A stretch of DNA of 52,441 nucleotides from Acidimicrobiales bacterium (GCA_020629635.1 JAHDCX010000007.1:178632-231072); one strand, 5' to 3'. Positions 7,996 to 17,428 are shown, numbered from the stretch's first letter. Numbers and translations are program-made. Notes: generated from the letters alone by a model not told the origin.

Positions 7996-9221
7996 CCCGT
8001 ACCCCCAGTCACTGCCTCGAGATCGACCTGGGTGGTCGCTCGGGTCGGCAGGATCAGCGTGAAGGTCGACCCGACCCCCTCCTGGGAGACGACCTCGACG
8101 CGACCCCCATGATTGGCGGCCACGTGCCGGACGATCGAGAGACCCAGTCCGGTGCCTCCGGTCTCGCTGCTGCGGGCTCGATCAACCCGGTAGAACCGCT
8201 CGAAGATGCGATGCAGGTCTCGTTGAGGAATGCCGACTCCCTCATCAGCGACGGCGATCGCGCAGTCTCCTGCGAGAACGGCCACCCGGACGTGTACGGC
8301 GCCACCGTCCGGCGAGTACTTGAGTGCGTTGTCGATGAGGTTCGAGAGCGCAGAGAACAGCTGGGCTCGATCGCCGATCACCTCGGGGCTCGCCGATGCA
8401 TGCTCGACCTGGAGCGAGACGCCGGATCGTTCGGCGCTTGCACGAAGCGCGGCGACGACGTCGTCGATCAGGGGGTCGATGGCGACCTCTTCGAGGTGAT
8501 CTCCTGCTCCCGCCTCGATCCTGCTGAGATCGAGAAGGTCGTCGATGAGGCGAGACAAGCGAGTCGTCTCCTTCTGAATGCGACCGAGGAAGTTGGCGAC
8601 GACAACCGGGTCGTCCTCCCCTTCGAGCGTCTCGGCCAGAAGTGAGAGTGCTCCGACCGGCGTGCGAAGCTCATGACTCACGTTGGCGACGAAATCCCGG
8701 CGCATCGCGTCGAGGCGCTGCTCCTCGGAGACGTCGTCGATGAGCACGATGGCGCCGATCACCTCGGCATCGACGACGAGCGGCGAACCAACGATGAACA
8801 GCATTCGTTCGGGCGGCCCGTGGAGTCGAACCTCGGCATCGGTCACCTCACCGCCAAGTGCGTCGGTGAGCCGCGCCTGAATCTCGGCCTCGACCAGCGC
8901 GTCGCCGTGGCGACCCGTGGCGAAAGGTGCGGCCATGCGGTTTCGCATCACGATGGAGCCGGTCTCGTCGGCGAGCACGGCGCCGGTGCTCATCTGGTCG
9001 AGGGCGGCCATTGCCCGCCGCGGCGTCAGGTCTTCCTCGACGGTCGCGGCCCGCTCGAGTCGGTCGAGGGCAGCATCGATGGTCTGCGGCGGCACGCCAT
9101 CGTCGCCGGTGGTGCGAAGCGTCGCCGACACCTTGTCGAGCCACGTCGCTTCTCGTCGCCGGGTTGCGGTCAGGACACCCGCCAACACGACGCAGAGGAT
9201 GAGGGTGGTCGCCAGCCACAT
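7992..9221 (-). CDS. senX3: Phosphate-sensing histidine kinase, SenX3-like
   Basis: 409 residues: one N-terminal membrane helix (about 2-20), a PAS-like domain (about 72-168), a HisKA domain with phosphoacceptor His183 (VSHELRTPVGAL), and an ATPase domain with N-box NLIDNALKYSPDGG, G1 VADEGVGIPQ and G2 GGTGLGLSIV. There is no extracytoplasmic sensor, which fits kinases that read phosphate status through PhoU and the Pst transporter. Only one membrane span is visible, where mycobacterial SenX3 has two. The gene starts 4 nt after phoU ends and overlaps regX3. Confidence 0.89.
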   Translation of the reverse strand: MWLATTLILCVVLAGVLTATRRREATWLDKVSATLRTTGDDGVPPQTIDAALDRLERAATVEEDLTPRRAMAALDQMSTGAVLADETGSIVMRNRMAAPFATGRHGDALVEAEIQARLTDALGGEVTDAEVRLHGPPERMLFIVGSPLVVDAEVIGAIVLIDDVSEEQRLDAMRRDFVANVSHELRTPVGALSLLAETLEGEDDPVVVANFLGRIQKETTRLSRLIDDLLDLSRIEAGAGDHLEEVAIDPLIDDVVAALRASAERSGVSLQVEHASASPEVIGDRAQLFSALSNLIDNALKYSPDGGAVHVRVAVLAGDCAIAVADEGVGIPQRDLHRIFERFYRVDRARSSETGGTGLGLSIVRHVAANHGGRVEVVSQEGVGSTFTLILPTRATTQVDLEAVTGGTG

Positions 9222-9225
9222 CGAT

Positions 9226-9960
9226 CTAGTCCGCCTCGTCCTCCGGCTCGATCAGCCGGGCGATGTCGTCGTCGGAGATGGCTCCTTCGTCCGCGCGGGC
9301 GGCACCGATCGCCTCGGGCGATTCGCCGGTGACCATGTACTGGACGCGCTCGCCGATGTTGACCGCGTGATCGCCGATGCGTTCGTAGTACCGAGCGATC
9401 AGCGCGAGCTGCACCGTTTCCTGGATGCTCAGTTCGCCAGAGGCTGCCGCGGCAAAGATCGCTTCGATGAAGTCGCTCTGCAGATCGTCGAGCCGGTCGT
9501 CGATGTCGCCGAGCGCAGCAGCAAGCCCCACATGCCCCTCGGCGTAGGCGTCGATCGACAGGCGAGTGAGACGGACGGCTTCTTCGCTCATCGACGTGAT
9601 GAGCCCTCGCAGGGTGGGCGTGAGCGCCATGCCGTAGCTGCGGCGCACTCCCTTGCAGATGTTGACCGCCAGATCGCCGGATCGTTCGTACTCGCCGTTG
9701 ATCTTCATGGCCGTGACGATGCGACGCATGTCCGATCCCATCGGACCTTGCAGCGCGATCAACGAGTAGCACCGCTCTTCGATCTGGACGGACAGAAGGT
9801 CGAGAACGTCATCGCCTGCGATGACGTTCTGGGCGAGCTCGAGATTGTTCTCGACGAGCGCCTCAGTCGCCCGAGGGATGGCCTCGGTCACGTGCGCCGC
9901 AAGCGTGACGAGCATCCCTCGGATCGAATCGAGGTCCTCGTGAAATCCGGTCATCGACAC
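9226..9960 (-). CDS. phoU: Phosphate signalling protein PhoU
   Basis: 244 residues forming two similar three-helix bundles. Each has the metal-binding signature: MKINGEYERSGDLAVNI (about 86-102) and ARYYERIGDHAVNIGE (about 188-203). PhoU links the Pst transporter to the SenX3-type kinase and keeps the regulon off when phosphate is ample. It sits between pstB (1 nt gap) and senX3. An ATG two codons downstream is an equally good start. Confidence 0.93.
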   Translation of the reverse strand: MSMTGFHEDLDSIRGMLVTLAAHVTEAIPRATEALVENNLELAQNVIAGDDVLDLLSVQIEERCYSLIALQGPMGSDMRRIVTAMKINGEYERSGDLAVNICKGVRRSYGMALTPTLRGLITSMSEEAVRLTRLSIDAYAEGHVGLAAALGDIDDRLDDLQSDFIEAIFAAAASGELSIQETVQLALIARYYERIGDHAVNIGERVQYMVTGESPEAIGAARADEGAISDDDIARLIEPEDEAD

Positions 9961-9961
9961 G

Positions 9962-10861
9962 TCAGCCGAACCTGCCGGTGATGTAGTTCTCGGTGCGCTC
10001 GTCGTCGGGGTTGGAGAACAGCTTGGCGGTGTCGGTGTACTCGACCAGAAGGCCGGTGCGACGGTCGTTGTGCTCGTCGAGTTCGACGCTGAAGAACGCG
10101 GTGCGGTCCGAGACGCGTGCGGCCTGTTGCATGTTGTGCGTGACGATCAGGATCGTGTACTCGGACTTGATCTCGGCCATCAGCTCTTCGATCCGAGCTG
10201 TCGCGATCGGGTCGAGCGCCGAGCAGGGCTCGTCCATGAGGAGCACCTCGGGCTGCGTGGCGATCGCTCGAGCGATCGACAAGCGCTGCTGCTGACCGCC
10301 GGAAAGTCCGATGGCCGAATCACCCAGGCGATCCTTCACCTCGTCCCACAGGGCGGCCTTGCGAAGACTCGACTCGACGACCTCATCGAGACCCTTCTTC
10401 TGACCAGCGATCCGCGGGCCGTAGGCAACGTTGTCGTAGATCGACTTGGGGAACGGGTTCGGCTTCTGGAACACCATGCCGATCCGTCGACGAACCTCGA
10501 CAGGGTCGACCCGAGGGTCATAGAGGTCGACGCCGCGGTAGATCAGATCGCCGGTCACCCGGGCGGTGGGGATCAGGTCGTTCATGCGATTGAACGATCG
10601 AAGCACCGTCGACTTGCCGCAGCCTGATGGGCCGATGAGGGCGGTGATCTGGTTGCGTTCGACGGTCATGTTCACGTCGCGCACCGCGCGGAAGTCGCCG
10701 TAGTAGACGCTCAGGTCCGACACGTCGAAGACGAGGTCGGCCGGGTCGACGGGCGTCGAGGCTGGTGCTGCCTCGGGCGCAGCGGCGGTCGGCGCCTCGA
10801 CCGTGATGTCGGAAGTTGTCTCGTCGGTCACGCTGACCCCTGTATCGGTGGTATTGGCCAT
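9962..10861 (-). CDS. pstB: Phosphate ABC transporter ATP-binding protein PstB
   Basis: 299 residues. Walker [10 protein letters not shown] (about 77-85), Q-loop [18 protein letters not shown], signature LSGGQQQR, Walker [14 protein letters not shown] and the switch His in VTHNMQQA are all present. About 42 Thr/Glu/Ala/Pro-rich residues precede the domain, making the protein longer than the usual 250-260. Its place in pstSCAB-phoU makes the assignment secure. Confidence 0.96.
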   Translation of the reverse strand: MANTTDTGVSVTDETTSDITVEAPTAAAPEAAPASTPVDPADLVFDVSDLSVYYGDFRAVRDVNMTVERNQITALIGPSGCGKSTVLRSFNRMNDLIPTARVTGDLIYRGVDLYDPRVDPVEVRRRIGMVFQKPNPFPKSIYDNVAYGPRIAGQKKGLDEVVESSLRKAALWDEVKDRLGDSAIGLSGGQQQRLSIARAIATQPEVLLMDEPCSALDPIATARIEELMAEIKSEYTILIVTHNMQQAARVSDRTAFFSVELDEHNDRRTGLLVEYTDTAKLFSNPDDERTENYITGRFG

Positions 10862-10866
10862 CGGAT

Positions 10867-11817
10867 TCAGCCCCTCTTCTTCTCGAAGCGATTGCGGAGT
10901 GTCACGGCGATGGAATTCATCAAGATAACGAAGACCAGCAGCACGACGATCGCCGCGCCAGCTGCGGGGCCAAATCCTTGGTCACGCCCGGACTCCTGAA
11001 CCCAGCCCACGATGACAATCGGCATTGCGGTGAACCGATCAAAGATCTGGTCGAGGGACAGAAGGCCGTCGCCGCGTGGGGCAAGGCGGTCCGTGATCGC
11101 TCCGACGAGGATCAACGGTGCCGCTTCGCCAATCGCACGGGCGAGCGAGAGCAGCGTGCCGGTCAGGATGCCTGGGGCGGCATACGGCAGGATCTGCGTC
11201 CGAATGACGTCCCACTGCGTCGCACCCACGCCGTAGGCGCCCTCGCGAAGACTCGACGGCACCGCTCGAATGGCCTCGGCAGCGGTGATCACGACGATCG
11301 GCAGCACGAGAATGGCAAGCGTGACACCTCCAGCGAACAGCGTGGAGTTGCCATCTCTGGTGGCGACGAACAGGGCCAGGCCGAGCAGGCCGTAGACCAC
11401 CGACGGCACGCCGGCGAGGTTGCGAATCGCCACGTCGATGACCGAGGTGATGAAGTTCTCCGAGGCGTACTCCTCGAGGTACACCGCCGCGGCGATGCCG
11501 ATCGGAAAGGACAGCGCAATCACGAAGATCGCGATCCAGAAGGTTCCGGCGAGGCCCTGACCAATGCCGAGTGCGTCGTCACTCGAGCGCGAGCGGAGCG
11601 TGCCGGTGAAGAAGTCGACGAAGCGTTCGCTCAACACGGGCCAGCCATCGGTGAGCACCTGAATGAGCAGCGTGATGAGAAACAGCGAGGCGAGGAAGAG
11701 CGCCGAGAGCAACAGATACTGAAAGCCGCGGCCCTTGAGGTCGCGTCCTTGCCGATAGATCTCGGCGTCGACTCGAGCAGTCGTTCGCCCGTTGCCGCCG
11801 ATGGTGGAGAGCGCCAT
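10867..11817 (-). CDS. pstA: Phosphate ABC transporter permease PstA
   Basis: 316 residues with about six membrane helices. [15 protein letters not shown] and the EAA coupling loop ([19 protein letters not shown]) are typical of PstA, and [13 protein letters not shown] is the conserved helix after the loop. It lies 5 nt before pstB. It forms the membrane channel with PstC. Confidence 0.94.
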   Translation of the reverse strand: MALSTIGGNGRTTARVDAEIYRQGRDLKGRGFQYLLLSALFLASLFLITLLIQVLTDGWPVLSERFVDFFTGTLRSRSSDDALGIGQGLAGTFWIAIFVIALSFPIGIAAAVYLEEYASENFITSVIDVAIRNLAGVPSVVYGLLGLALFVATRDGNSTLFAGGVTLAILVLPIVVITAAEAIRAVPSSLREGAYGVGATQWDVIRTQILPYAAPGILTGTLLSLARAIGEAAPLILVGAITDRLAPRGDGLLSLDQIFDRFTAMPIVIVGWVQESGRDQGFGPAAGAAIVVLLVFVILMNSIAVTLRNRFEKKRG

Positions 11818-11828
11818 GGTCGGTCCTC

Positions 11829-13007
11829 CTAGTACTTCTCACGGACGTTTCGCACGAAGCGAGCGCCGATGACGTTGAGGGTGAGCGTGATCAAGAACAG
11901 GACGAAACCCACAAAGTAGAGGCTCTGGAAGGTGAGCCCTTCGCCGACCACGTTGTCGGTGCCGGTGGCGAGTGACGCCATCCCAGCGGTCATGGTGAGC
12001 CCGCCTTCGAATGGCGAGTCGGTGAAGCGCGCGGCGTCGGCTGCGCCGCCGGCCATGAAGACGACCATGGTTTCGCCAATCACGCGGGACACGCCGATGA
12101 TGAAGGCGGCGACGATTCCGGACACCGCCGCAGGCAGCACGATCTGTGTGGTCGTGGTGACCTTGCGGGCGCCGAGGCCCGCCGAAGCCTCTCGGAGTTC
12201 GCGTGGCACCGACGCCAGGGCGTCTTCGGAGATGGAGGCGACAAGCGGGATGGTGAGGATGCCGACGCCGATCGATGCGGCTGCGAGCTGACCGGACCGC
12301 TTGACCTGGAAGAAGTTGGCCGCACCCGCGTCGCCGGACCCCGCGGTGCGCAGAATCCACCAGACCATGACCAGCCCCACGAGCACGAAGAGGGTGAGCA
12401 CGATGATCCGGGTGAACATCTGCGCAGCGCTGGTGCTGGCCTCTCGCTGCAGCGTCCGGCGTACCCAGATCACCATCATGGCGACGTAGCCGGTCAGGAT
12501 CACGGCGCCGATGATCAGCCAGCCGGAGCGGCTGATCCGCTCGACGATCTGGGGGCTCAAGAAGAACAGCGCAAAGAATCCGAGGACGACCGACGGTACG
12601 CCGGCAAGCACTTCGAGCACGGGCTTGAGGATCGACCGGGTGCGGCGCGAGGCGTACTCGCTGAGATAGATCGCCGAGCCGAGGCCGATGGGGCCGGCGA
12701 CGAGCATCGAGATCACGGTGACGATCAGCGATGCGACGAGCAGGGTCGGCATGTCGTAGAGACCCTGCCGGGGGAACCAGCCGTTCTGGCCCCAGGTGTT
12801 GGCCCACTCGACCTCGGTGATGAACACCCAGGCCTCACGCACGAGGCTCCACACGATGGCGGCCGAGACGATGATGCTCACCGTCGCGGCAAGAAAGAAG
12901 ACCGCCTTGATGGCGCCTTCCTTGCGAGCTCGAGCGGCGGGGCCGGAGAGGGCGTCGAGCGAGAGAGTCGTACCAGACGATCGTGTCGGCACGGTGATGT
13001 CAGACAT
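11829..13007 (-). CDS. pstC: Phosphate ABC transporter permease PstC with an internal insertion
   Basis: 392 residues from the ATG at 13007. [15 protein letters not shown], the EAA loop (EDALASVPRELREASAGLGA) and GVSRVIGETMVV identify PstC. Between the GVPSVV helix and the conserved GVGILTIPLVAS helix there is an insertion of about 70-90 residues with two further hydrophobic segments (WLIIGAVILTGYVAMMVIWV and IIVLTLFVLVGLVMVWWIL). This gives about eight spans rather than six. The gene follows pstS after an 85-nt gap holding a strong hairpin. Confidence 0.93.
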   Translation of the reverse strand: MSDITVPTRSSGTTLSLDALSGPAARARKEGAIKAVFFLAATVSIIVSAAIVWSLVREAWVFITEVEWANTWGQNGWFPRQGLYDMPTLLVASLIVTVISMLVAGPIGLGSAIYLSEYASRRTRSILKPVLEVLAGVPSVVLGFFALFFLSPQIVERISRSGWLIIGAVILTGYVAMMVIWVRRTLQREASTSAAQMFTRIIVLTLFVLVGLVMVWWILRTAGSGDAGAANFFQVKRSGQLAAASIGVGILTIPLVASISEDALASVPRELREASAGLGARKVTTTTQIVLPAAVSGIVAAFIIGVSRVIGETMVVFMAGGAADAARFTDSPFEGGLTMTAGMASLATGTDNVVGEGLTFQSLYFVGFVLFLITLTLNVIGARFVRNVREKY

Positions 13008-13035
13008 GGGGTACCACCCAATCAGATCAGCCGCC

Positions 13036-13071
13036 GGGGGAACGAGTCCGCAGGATGCGAACCCGTCCCCC
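13036..13071 (-). terminator. Hairpin between pstS and pstC (attenuator or mRNA stabiliser)
   Basis: Arms gggggaacgagt (13036-13047) and acccgtccccc (13061-13071) pair with one bulge and one G-T wobble around a 13-nt loop. No T-run follows on the minus strand, so full termination is unlikely. Such structures after pstS commonly protect the pstS message and reduce downstream transcription, giving excess binding protein. The structure is seen in the sequence; the role is inferred. Confidence 0.5.
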
Positions 13072-13092
13072 GGATGGCTTTGGTGGAGGGGA

Positions 13093-14058
13093 TCAGCTGC
13101 CCCAGGCAGCCCGAACCTCGGCCTTGCTGTCGTCGGCGAGCGGCACGTAGCCGACCTCGCCAACCGCAATGTCGAGACCATCAGCGACGTAGAAGTCGAC
13201 GTAGGCCTGGAGGGCGGGGTTCTCCGCCGCCTTGCCGTCGTTCACGTAGATGTAGAGGTTGCGCGAGATCGGGTACTCGTTGGAGGCGATCGTGTCGGCG
13301 TTGGGAGCGATACAACCGTCGCCGCCGTCGACCTCGATCAGCTTGACGTCGGCGCTCTCGGCGAAGGCGAAGCCGACCCAACCAAGACTCGTGTCGGAGC
13401 TCTGGATGCCCTGGAGGATCAGGTTGTCTTCGGCCGACGGGTTGTAGTCGGTCCGGGTCGTGGCCTCAACGCCAGCTTCTTCGGCGAGGTCCTCGAGCAC
13501 GATCTCGATGAACGAGTCGTAGGTACCTGACTCGGCACCCGGCCCGAAGATGTCGAGCGGTGCATCCGGCAGCGACGAATCGGCGGCTGCCCAGGTGGAG
13601 GCGCCTTCGCCATTCGGGCCGATCAGGTTGAACAGGTTCTCGAAGGTGAGGCACTCGATCGGGCTGTTGGAGTTGGACATCACCGCGATGCCGTCGATGC
13701 CAACGAGGATCTCGGTGAACTCGATGCCGTTGGCAGCGCAATCCTCGGCCTCCGCGTCCTTGATCTGGCGAGATGCATCAGAGATGTCGGTCTCACCGGA
13801 GCAGAACTTCTTGAAGCCGTCGCCGGTTCCCGGGCCTTCGACGTCGACCCGGACCCCGGGCTCGACGTCTTCGAACAGCTCGGCCACCCGGGTTGAGATT
13901 GGGGCAACAGTCGACGATCCAGAGATGAAGACGTCGCCGGTGAGGCCACTGTCGTCGGTCGCGGTGTCGTCGGAGTCGCTACCGCAGGCTGCCGCCACGA
14001 GCGACAGCGTCATCATCAGGGCCAGAAGCTGGAGCAACCGGCGAATTCCACGTGTCAC
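13093..14058 (-). CDS. pstS: Phosphate-binding lipoprotein PstS
   Basis: 321 residues from a GTG start. GAGGAGGG (14064-14071) ends 5 nt before the GTG, a strong ribosome-binding site that decides the start. The signal peptide ends in a lipobox-like VAAAC, so the mature protein begins at Cys about residue 26 and is lipid-anchored. GDVFISGSSTVAPIS and GTGDGFKKFCSGETDISDASR are the phosphate-binding loops of PstS. It delivers phosphate to PstCA-PstB and is the first gene of the operon, downstream of a PHO-box-like repeat. Confidence 0.95.
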   Translation of the reverse strand: MTRGIRRLLQLLALMMTLSLVAAACGSDSDDTATDDSGLTGDVFISGSSTVAPISTRVAELFEDVEPGVRVDVEGPGTGDGFKKFCSGETDISDASRQIKDAEAEDCAANGIEFTEILVGIDGIAVMSNSNSPIECLTFENLFNLIGPNGEGASTWAAADSSLPDAPLDIFGPGAESGTYDSFIEIVLEDLAEEAGVEATTRTDYNPSAEDNLILQGIQSSDTSLGWVGFAFAESADVKLIEVDGGDGCIAPNADTIASNEYPISRNLYIYVNDGKAAENPALQAYVDFYVADGLDIAVGEVGYVPLADDSKAEVRAAWGS

Positions 14059-14148
14059 AGAAACCCTCCTCAGGGATGCCGGGCGAACCTCTCGCCCATC
14101 TGCAGTTCCGAACGGTAGAAAGCGCGTCTGGCGCGAATGTGGGGGCGA

Positions 14149-14166
14149 GGTGAACTTCGGGTGAAC
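14149..14166 (-). promoter_or_regulatory. PHO-box-like direct repeat upstream of pstS
   Basis: On the minus strand GTTCACC occurs twice exactly 11 bp apart (plus-strand GGTGAAC at 14149 and 14160). This is the spacing and core of actinobacterial PhoP/RegX3 direct-repeat operators (GTTCACC-type units). A weaker GTTCA lies further upstream. It is 91 bp from the pstS start, in front of an operon that encodes its own RegX3-like regulator. Confidence 0.7.
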
Positions 14167-14227
14167 GAGCTGAGTGACATGAACAACAGGTGACACGGGC
14201 AACGGCGTGCCGTTCGTCACATTCGGC

Positions 14228-14689
14228 TCAGGCGCGTTCGATGCGTTCCCGTCCGCCAGTCGCCGTCCAGAAGTCGATGACGAGCAAGGTGCCGTCGTCG
14301 TTGGGCTTGGTGAAGACGACTTCGTCCACGTCGAGCACGAATCGGTGGCCCATCACCTCGCCGTCGACCTCGATCGGGCCGTCGTCGACGGCCACGCCCG
14401 AGATCTTCGCCTCGCCCTCCCAATCCGCTTCTTCGCCAGGAGCCGGATGCACCGTCGGTCCGTGAATGGCGACGCGGCCATCACGGCGGAGATCGGCAAG
14501 CTTTCGTGCACCGGGCATCGACCCGATCCATGCCTCGCCGTCCCCGTCGAACTCGCACTCGATCCCCGAGATCCGTGGCGACCCGTCCGCTCGCAACGTC
14601 GCCATGGTCTTGTGTCGGCCCGACTCGAACGAGGTCCGTACGCGGGCCGCGAGGTCGGGTTGCTCGGAGGCGAAGTCGTTCCAGCGCAT
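14228..14689 (-). CDS. Pyridoxamine 5'-phosphate oxidase-fold protein
   Basis: 153 residues with the split-barrel pattern of PNPOx/F420- or FMN-binding proteins: HKTMATLRADGSPRISGIE, then GSMPGARKLADLRRDGRVAI. No separate cofactor motif is decisive, so FMN, F420 or haem binding are all open. It starts 3 nt after the NUDIX gene ends and is the last gene of the ppk1 transcript. Confidence 0.78.
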   Translation of the reverse strand: MRWNDFASEQPDLAARVRTSFESGRHKTMATLRADGSPRISGIECEFDGDGEAWIGSMPGARKLADLRRDGRVAIHGPTVHPAPGEEADWEGEAKISGVAVDDGPIEVDGEVMGHRFVLDVDEVVFTKPNDDGTLLVIDFWTATGGRERIERA

Positions 14690-14692
14690 GGG

Positions 14693-15292
14693 TTACAGGA
14701 CGAATCGATCGAGCTCGCCGGACGCGATCAGCCGCTCGAAGAGCCGTCGGTCCTTCCCGTAGGAGAGCCGATCGGTCACCTTGTTCCAGCGGAGCCACGC
14801 AATGCGATCGACCTCGTCGTTGGCGACAAACTCGCCCGACTCGGCCACCATCAGCCAATACCGAACTTCCTTCGTTCGGCCACGATTGTCGGTGTAGCGA
14901 AGCTCTGGTAAGCGAGGCTTGAGCGGCGTGCACACGAAGCCGGTCTCCTCCTCGACCTCGCGCAGCGCAGCCTCCTTGAAGGTCTCGCCATCATCGAGCT
15001 TGCCTTTCGGAAAGCTCCAGTCGTCGTAGTTCGGCCGATGGACGAGCAGGACCTTCGGACCCTTCTTCGTCGTCTTGACGACGATGCCTCCCGCAGCACG
15101 AACCTGCGCAGGACCAACGGCTCGACGCCGTTGCGTCCGCTTGTTCGACGTCGACGTTCGTCTTTTCGACGCGGCCGACGACGCGCTCGTCTGACGCGAC
15201 GTCTTGGCCTTTCGCTTGACCTTGGCCTTCCCCTTGGCCATCGGCTTCGCCTTCTTCGACGTCTTCGACTTGGTGGCGGTTCGGGACCCCAC
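14693..15292 (-). CDS. NUDIX hydrolase (MutT1-like) with lysine-rich histone-like N-terminal tail
   Basis: 199 residues. The NUDIX domain (about 65-190) has a perfect Nudix box, G-x5-E-x7-REVEEETGF, and the run VHRPNYDDWSFPKGK seen in mycobacterial MutT1 and diadenosine polyphosphate hydrolases. The first ~60 residues are Lys/Arg/Ser/Ala-rich and disordered, like a histone H1 or HupB tail, which could bind DNA, RNA or polyphosphate. It follows ppk1 by 6 nt, the neighbourhood known for mycobacterial mutT1, but the C-terminal histidine-phosphatase domain of MutT1 is absent. Likely substrates: oxidised nucleotides or ApnA. Confidence 0.85.
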   Translation of the reverse strand: MGSRTATKSKTSKKAKPMAKGKAKVKRKAKTSRQTSASSAASKRRTSTSNKRTQRRRAVGPAQVRAAGGIVVKTTKKGPKVLLVHRPNYDDWSFPKGKLDDGETFKEAALREVEEETGFVCTPLKPRLPELRYTDNRGRTKEVRYWLMVAESGEFVANDEVDRIAWLRWNKVTDRLSYGKDRRLFERLIASGELDRFVL

Positions 15293-15298
15293 GTCAGC

Positions 15299-17428
15299 TC
15301 AACCCCCGGCTGCCGGATGCACGGCCTCCCGGCGTTCGATGGCGTCGATCTCGAAGGCCCGATGAAGGTCGGGCAGCCCCGGCGTCGCCGTGCGCGTCCA
15401 GGATCCGTCGGGTTCCAGATTCCACGTCTGAAGGTTAGGGCTCAACTCTCGCTCGAGGCTCTCCTGGAGGCGATCGGCGACGTCGACGTCGGAGACCGCA
15501 ACCACGGCTTCGACGCGACGGTCGAGGTTGCGCTGCATGAGATCGGCCGAACCGAACAACACCATCGACTCGCCGGTCCCGGTGCCGTTGGCGAAGTACC
15601 AGAGACGCGAATGTTCGAGATACCGGCCGATGATCGAGCGCACCCGAATGTTGTCGGACAACCCGGGCACACCCGCCCGAAGACAGCAGATGCCGCGCAC
15701 GATCAGATCGATCTCGACCCCTGCCTGGCTCGCTTCGTAGAGCAAGCCGATCATCCCGGGGTCGACAAGCGAGTTCATCTTCATGATGATCCGGCCGTGC
15801 TCTGCCGCCATCTCGTTGCGAATGAGCTCGCTCAGACGCGGCCGAAGCGAGTTCGGGGCCACGAGAAGATCGTCGTACGCCACGTCACCGCCGTAACCGG
15901 TGAGCGTATTGAACAGAATGGCGAGCTCGTCGCCGAGCTTCTCCGACGCCGTCAACAGACCAAAGTCGGTGTACAGCTTGGCGGTTCCGCCGTTGTAGTT
16001 GCCCGTCCCGAGGTGGCAATAGCGAACCATCCGGCCGCCCTCACGGCGCACGATCATGGTGAGCTTGGCGTGGATCTTGAGCCCCGGCAGCCCGTAGGTG
16101 ACGTGCACGCCGGCCTGTTCGAGACGCTTGGCCCACTCGATGTTCGCTCGCTCGTCGAAGCGCGCCTTGAGCTCGATCAGGACCGCAACCTGTTTGCCGT
16201 GCTCGGCGGCGCGGACCAGGTAGCGGATGATCGGCGAGTCCGCAGAGGTGCGGTACAGCGTCATCTTGATCCCGACCACATCGGGATCCTGCGAGGCGCG
16301 GCGAATCAGTTCCTGAGTGGTCGCGCTGAACGACTCGTACGGGTGATGGACGAGCAGGTCTCGGGTGCGCAGCTCGGCGAAGAGGTCGACGTCCTCGCCG
16401 GTCCGAGGTGATACCCGTGCCGGAACGACGGGCGAGAACTCGTCGAACTCGAGTTCGGGCCGGTCGAGTCGGGTGAGGGCCCAGAGGTCCGACATCGCGA
16501 GAAACGACGTGTCGGTGTAGATGTCGTCATCGTCGAGCTCGAGTTCTTCGCGAAGCAACGACCGGATCGAGTCTCCCGTCGAGGCGCCGACTTCGAGGCG
16601 GACCGCCCCGCCGAGCCGGCGCCGACGCAGCTCCATCTCGACATGCTCGAGCAGGTCGTCCGCTTCTTCGTCGCGGTAGTTGAGGTCGGCGTTGCGCGTG
16701 ACCCGGAACGCGAGATGCTCGACGATCTGCAGCCCCGGAAACAGCTGGTCGAGGTGCGCGACGATGAGATCTTCGATCCGGATGTGTGCCCCAGGGGTGC
16801 TCAGCGCGACGAGACGACCGAGCGTGTCCGGCACCTTCACCCGGGCGAAGCGCGCACGTTCTTCGCCCGAACGCCGCACTCGGACGCCGAGGTTGAGCGA
16901 GAGGTCCGAGATGTACGGAAACGGATGGCCCGGATCGACGGCGAGCGGCGTCAGGATCGGGAAGACCTGCTCGTCGAAGTAGCTGTCCGCGATCTTGGCG
17001 TCCTCGGGGCCGAGCTCGGCGTACCGGAGGATCGAGATGCCTTCGGCACGCAGCTGCGGGATCAGCTGAGACGAGAAGATCGCCTGTCGCTCGTGTTCGA
17101 GGCTCGGGATCGCTCGACGGATCGCGTCGAGCTGATCCTGTGGAGTCCGACCGTCGGGCGTCCGGACCCGGACTCCGGCCGCCACCTGGTCGCGGAGACC
17201 CGCCACACGGACCTGAAAGAACTCGTCGAGGTTGCTCGCATAGATGGCGAGAAACTTGACGCGTTCGAGCAGCGGCAGCTCATCGTCGGAGGCCAACGCG
17301 AGCACACGGGCGTTGAAACTCAGCCAGCTCAGCTCACGATTCGAGTAGTTCGTCGGATTCGAGTCGAGGGGCGCAATGGTGAAGCGGCGACCGTCAACCG
17401 AGATTGTCGGCTCGACAGGTTCTTCCAT
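15299..17428 (-). CDS. ppk1: Polyphosphate kinase 1
   Basis: 709 residues from the ATG at 17428, chosen because GGAG lies 8 nt before it; a longer reading from 17581 would overlap the upstream gene and adds a low-complexity leader. YSNRELSWLSFNARVL opens the N domain, LVHHPYESF opens the first phospholipase-D-like domain, and the two active-site histidines are in KIHAKLTMI and YCHLGTGNYN. It transfers ATP phosphate to polyphosphate reversibly. Its place next to the pst operon makes a phosphate-storage neighbourhood. Confidence 0.95.
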   Translation of the reverse strand: MEEPVEPTISVDGRRFTIAPLDSNPTNYSNRELSWLSFNARVLALASDDELPLLERVKFLAIYASNLDEFFQVRVAGLRDQVAAGVRVRTPDGRTPQDQLDAIRRAIPSLEHERQAIFSSQLIPQLRAEGISILRYAELGPEDAKIADSYFDEQVFPILTPLAVDPGHPFPYISDLSLNLGVRVRRSGEERARFARVKVPDTLGRLVALSTPGAHIRIEDLIVAHLDQLFPGLQIVEHLAFRVTRNADLNYRDEEADDLLEHVEMELRRRRLGGAVRLEVGASTGDSIRSLLREELELDDDDIYTDTSFLAMSDLWALTRLDRPELEFDEFSPVVPARVSPRTGEDVDLFAELRTRDLLVHHPYESFSATTQELIRRASQDPDVVGIKMTLYRTSADSPIIRYLVRAAEHGKQVAVLIELKARFDERANIEWAKRLEQAGVHVTYGLPGLKIHAKLTMIVRREGGRMVRYCHLGTGNYNGGTAKLYTDFGLLTASEKLGDELAILFNTLTGYGGDVAYDDLLVAPNSLRPRLSELIRNEMAAEHGRIIMKMNSLVDPGMIGLLYEASQAGVEIDLIVRGICCLRAGVPGLSDNIRVRSIIGRYLEHSRLWYFANGTGTGESMVLFGSADLMQRNLDRRVEAVVAVSDVDVADRLQESLERELSPNLQTWNLEPDGSWTRTATPGLPDLHRAFEIDAIERREAVHPAAGG

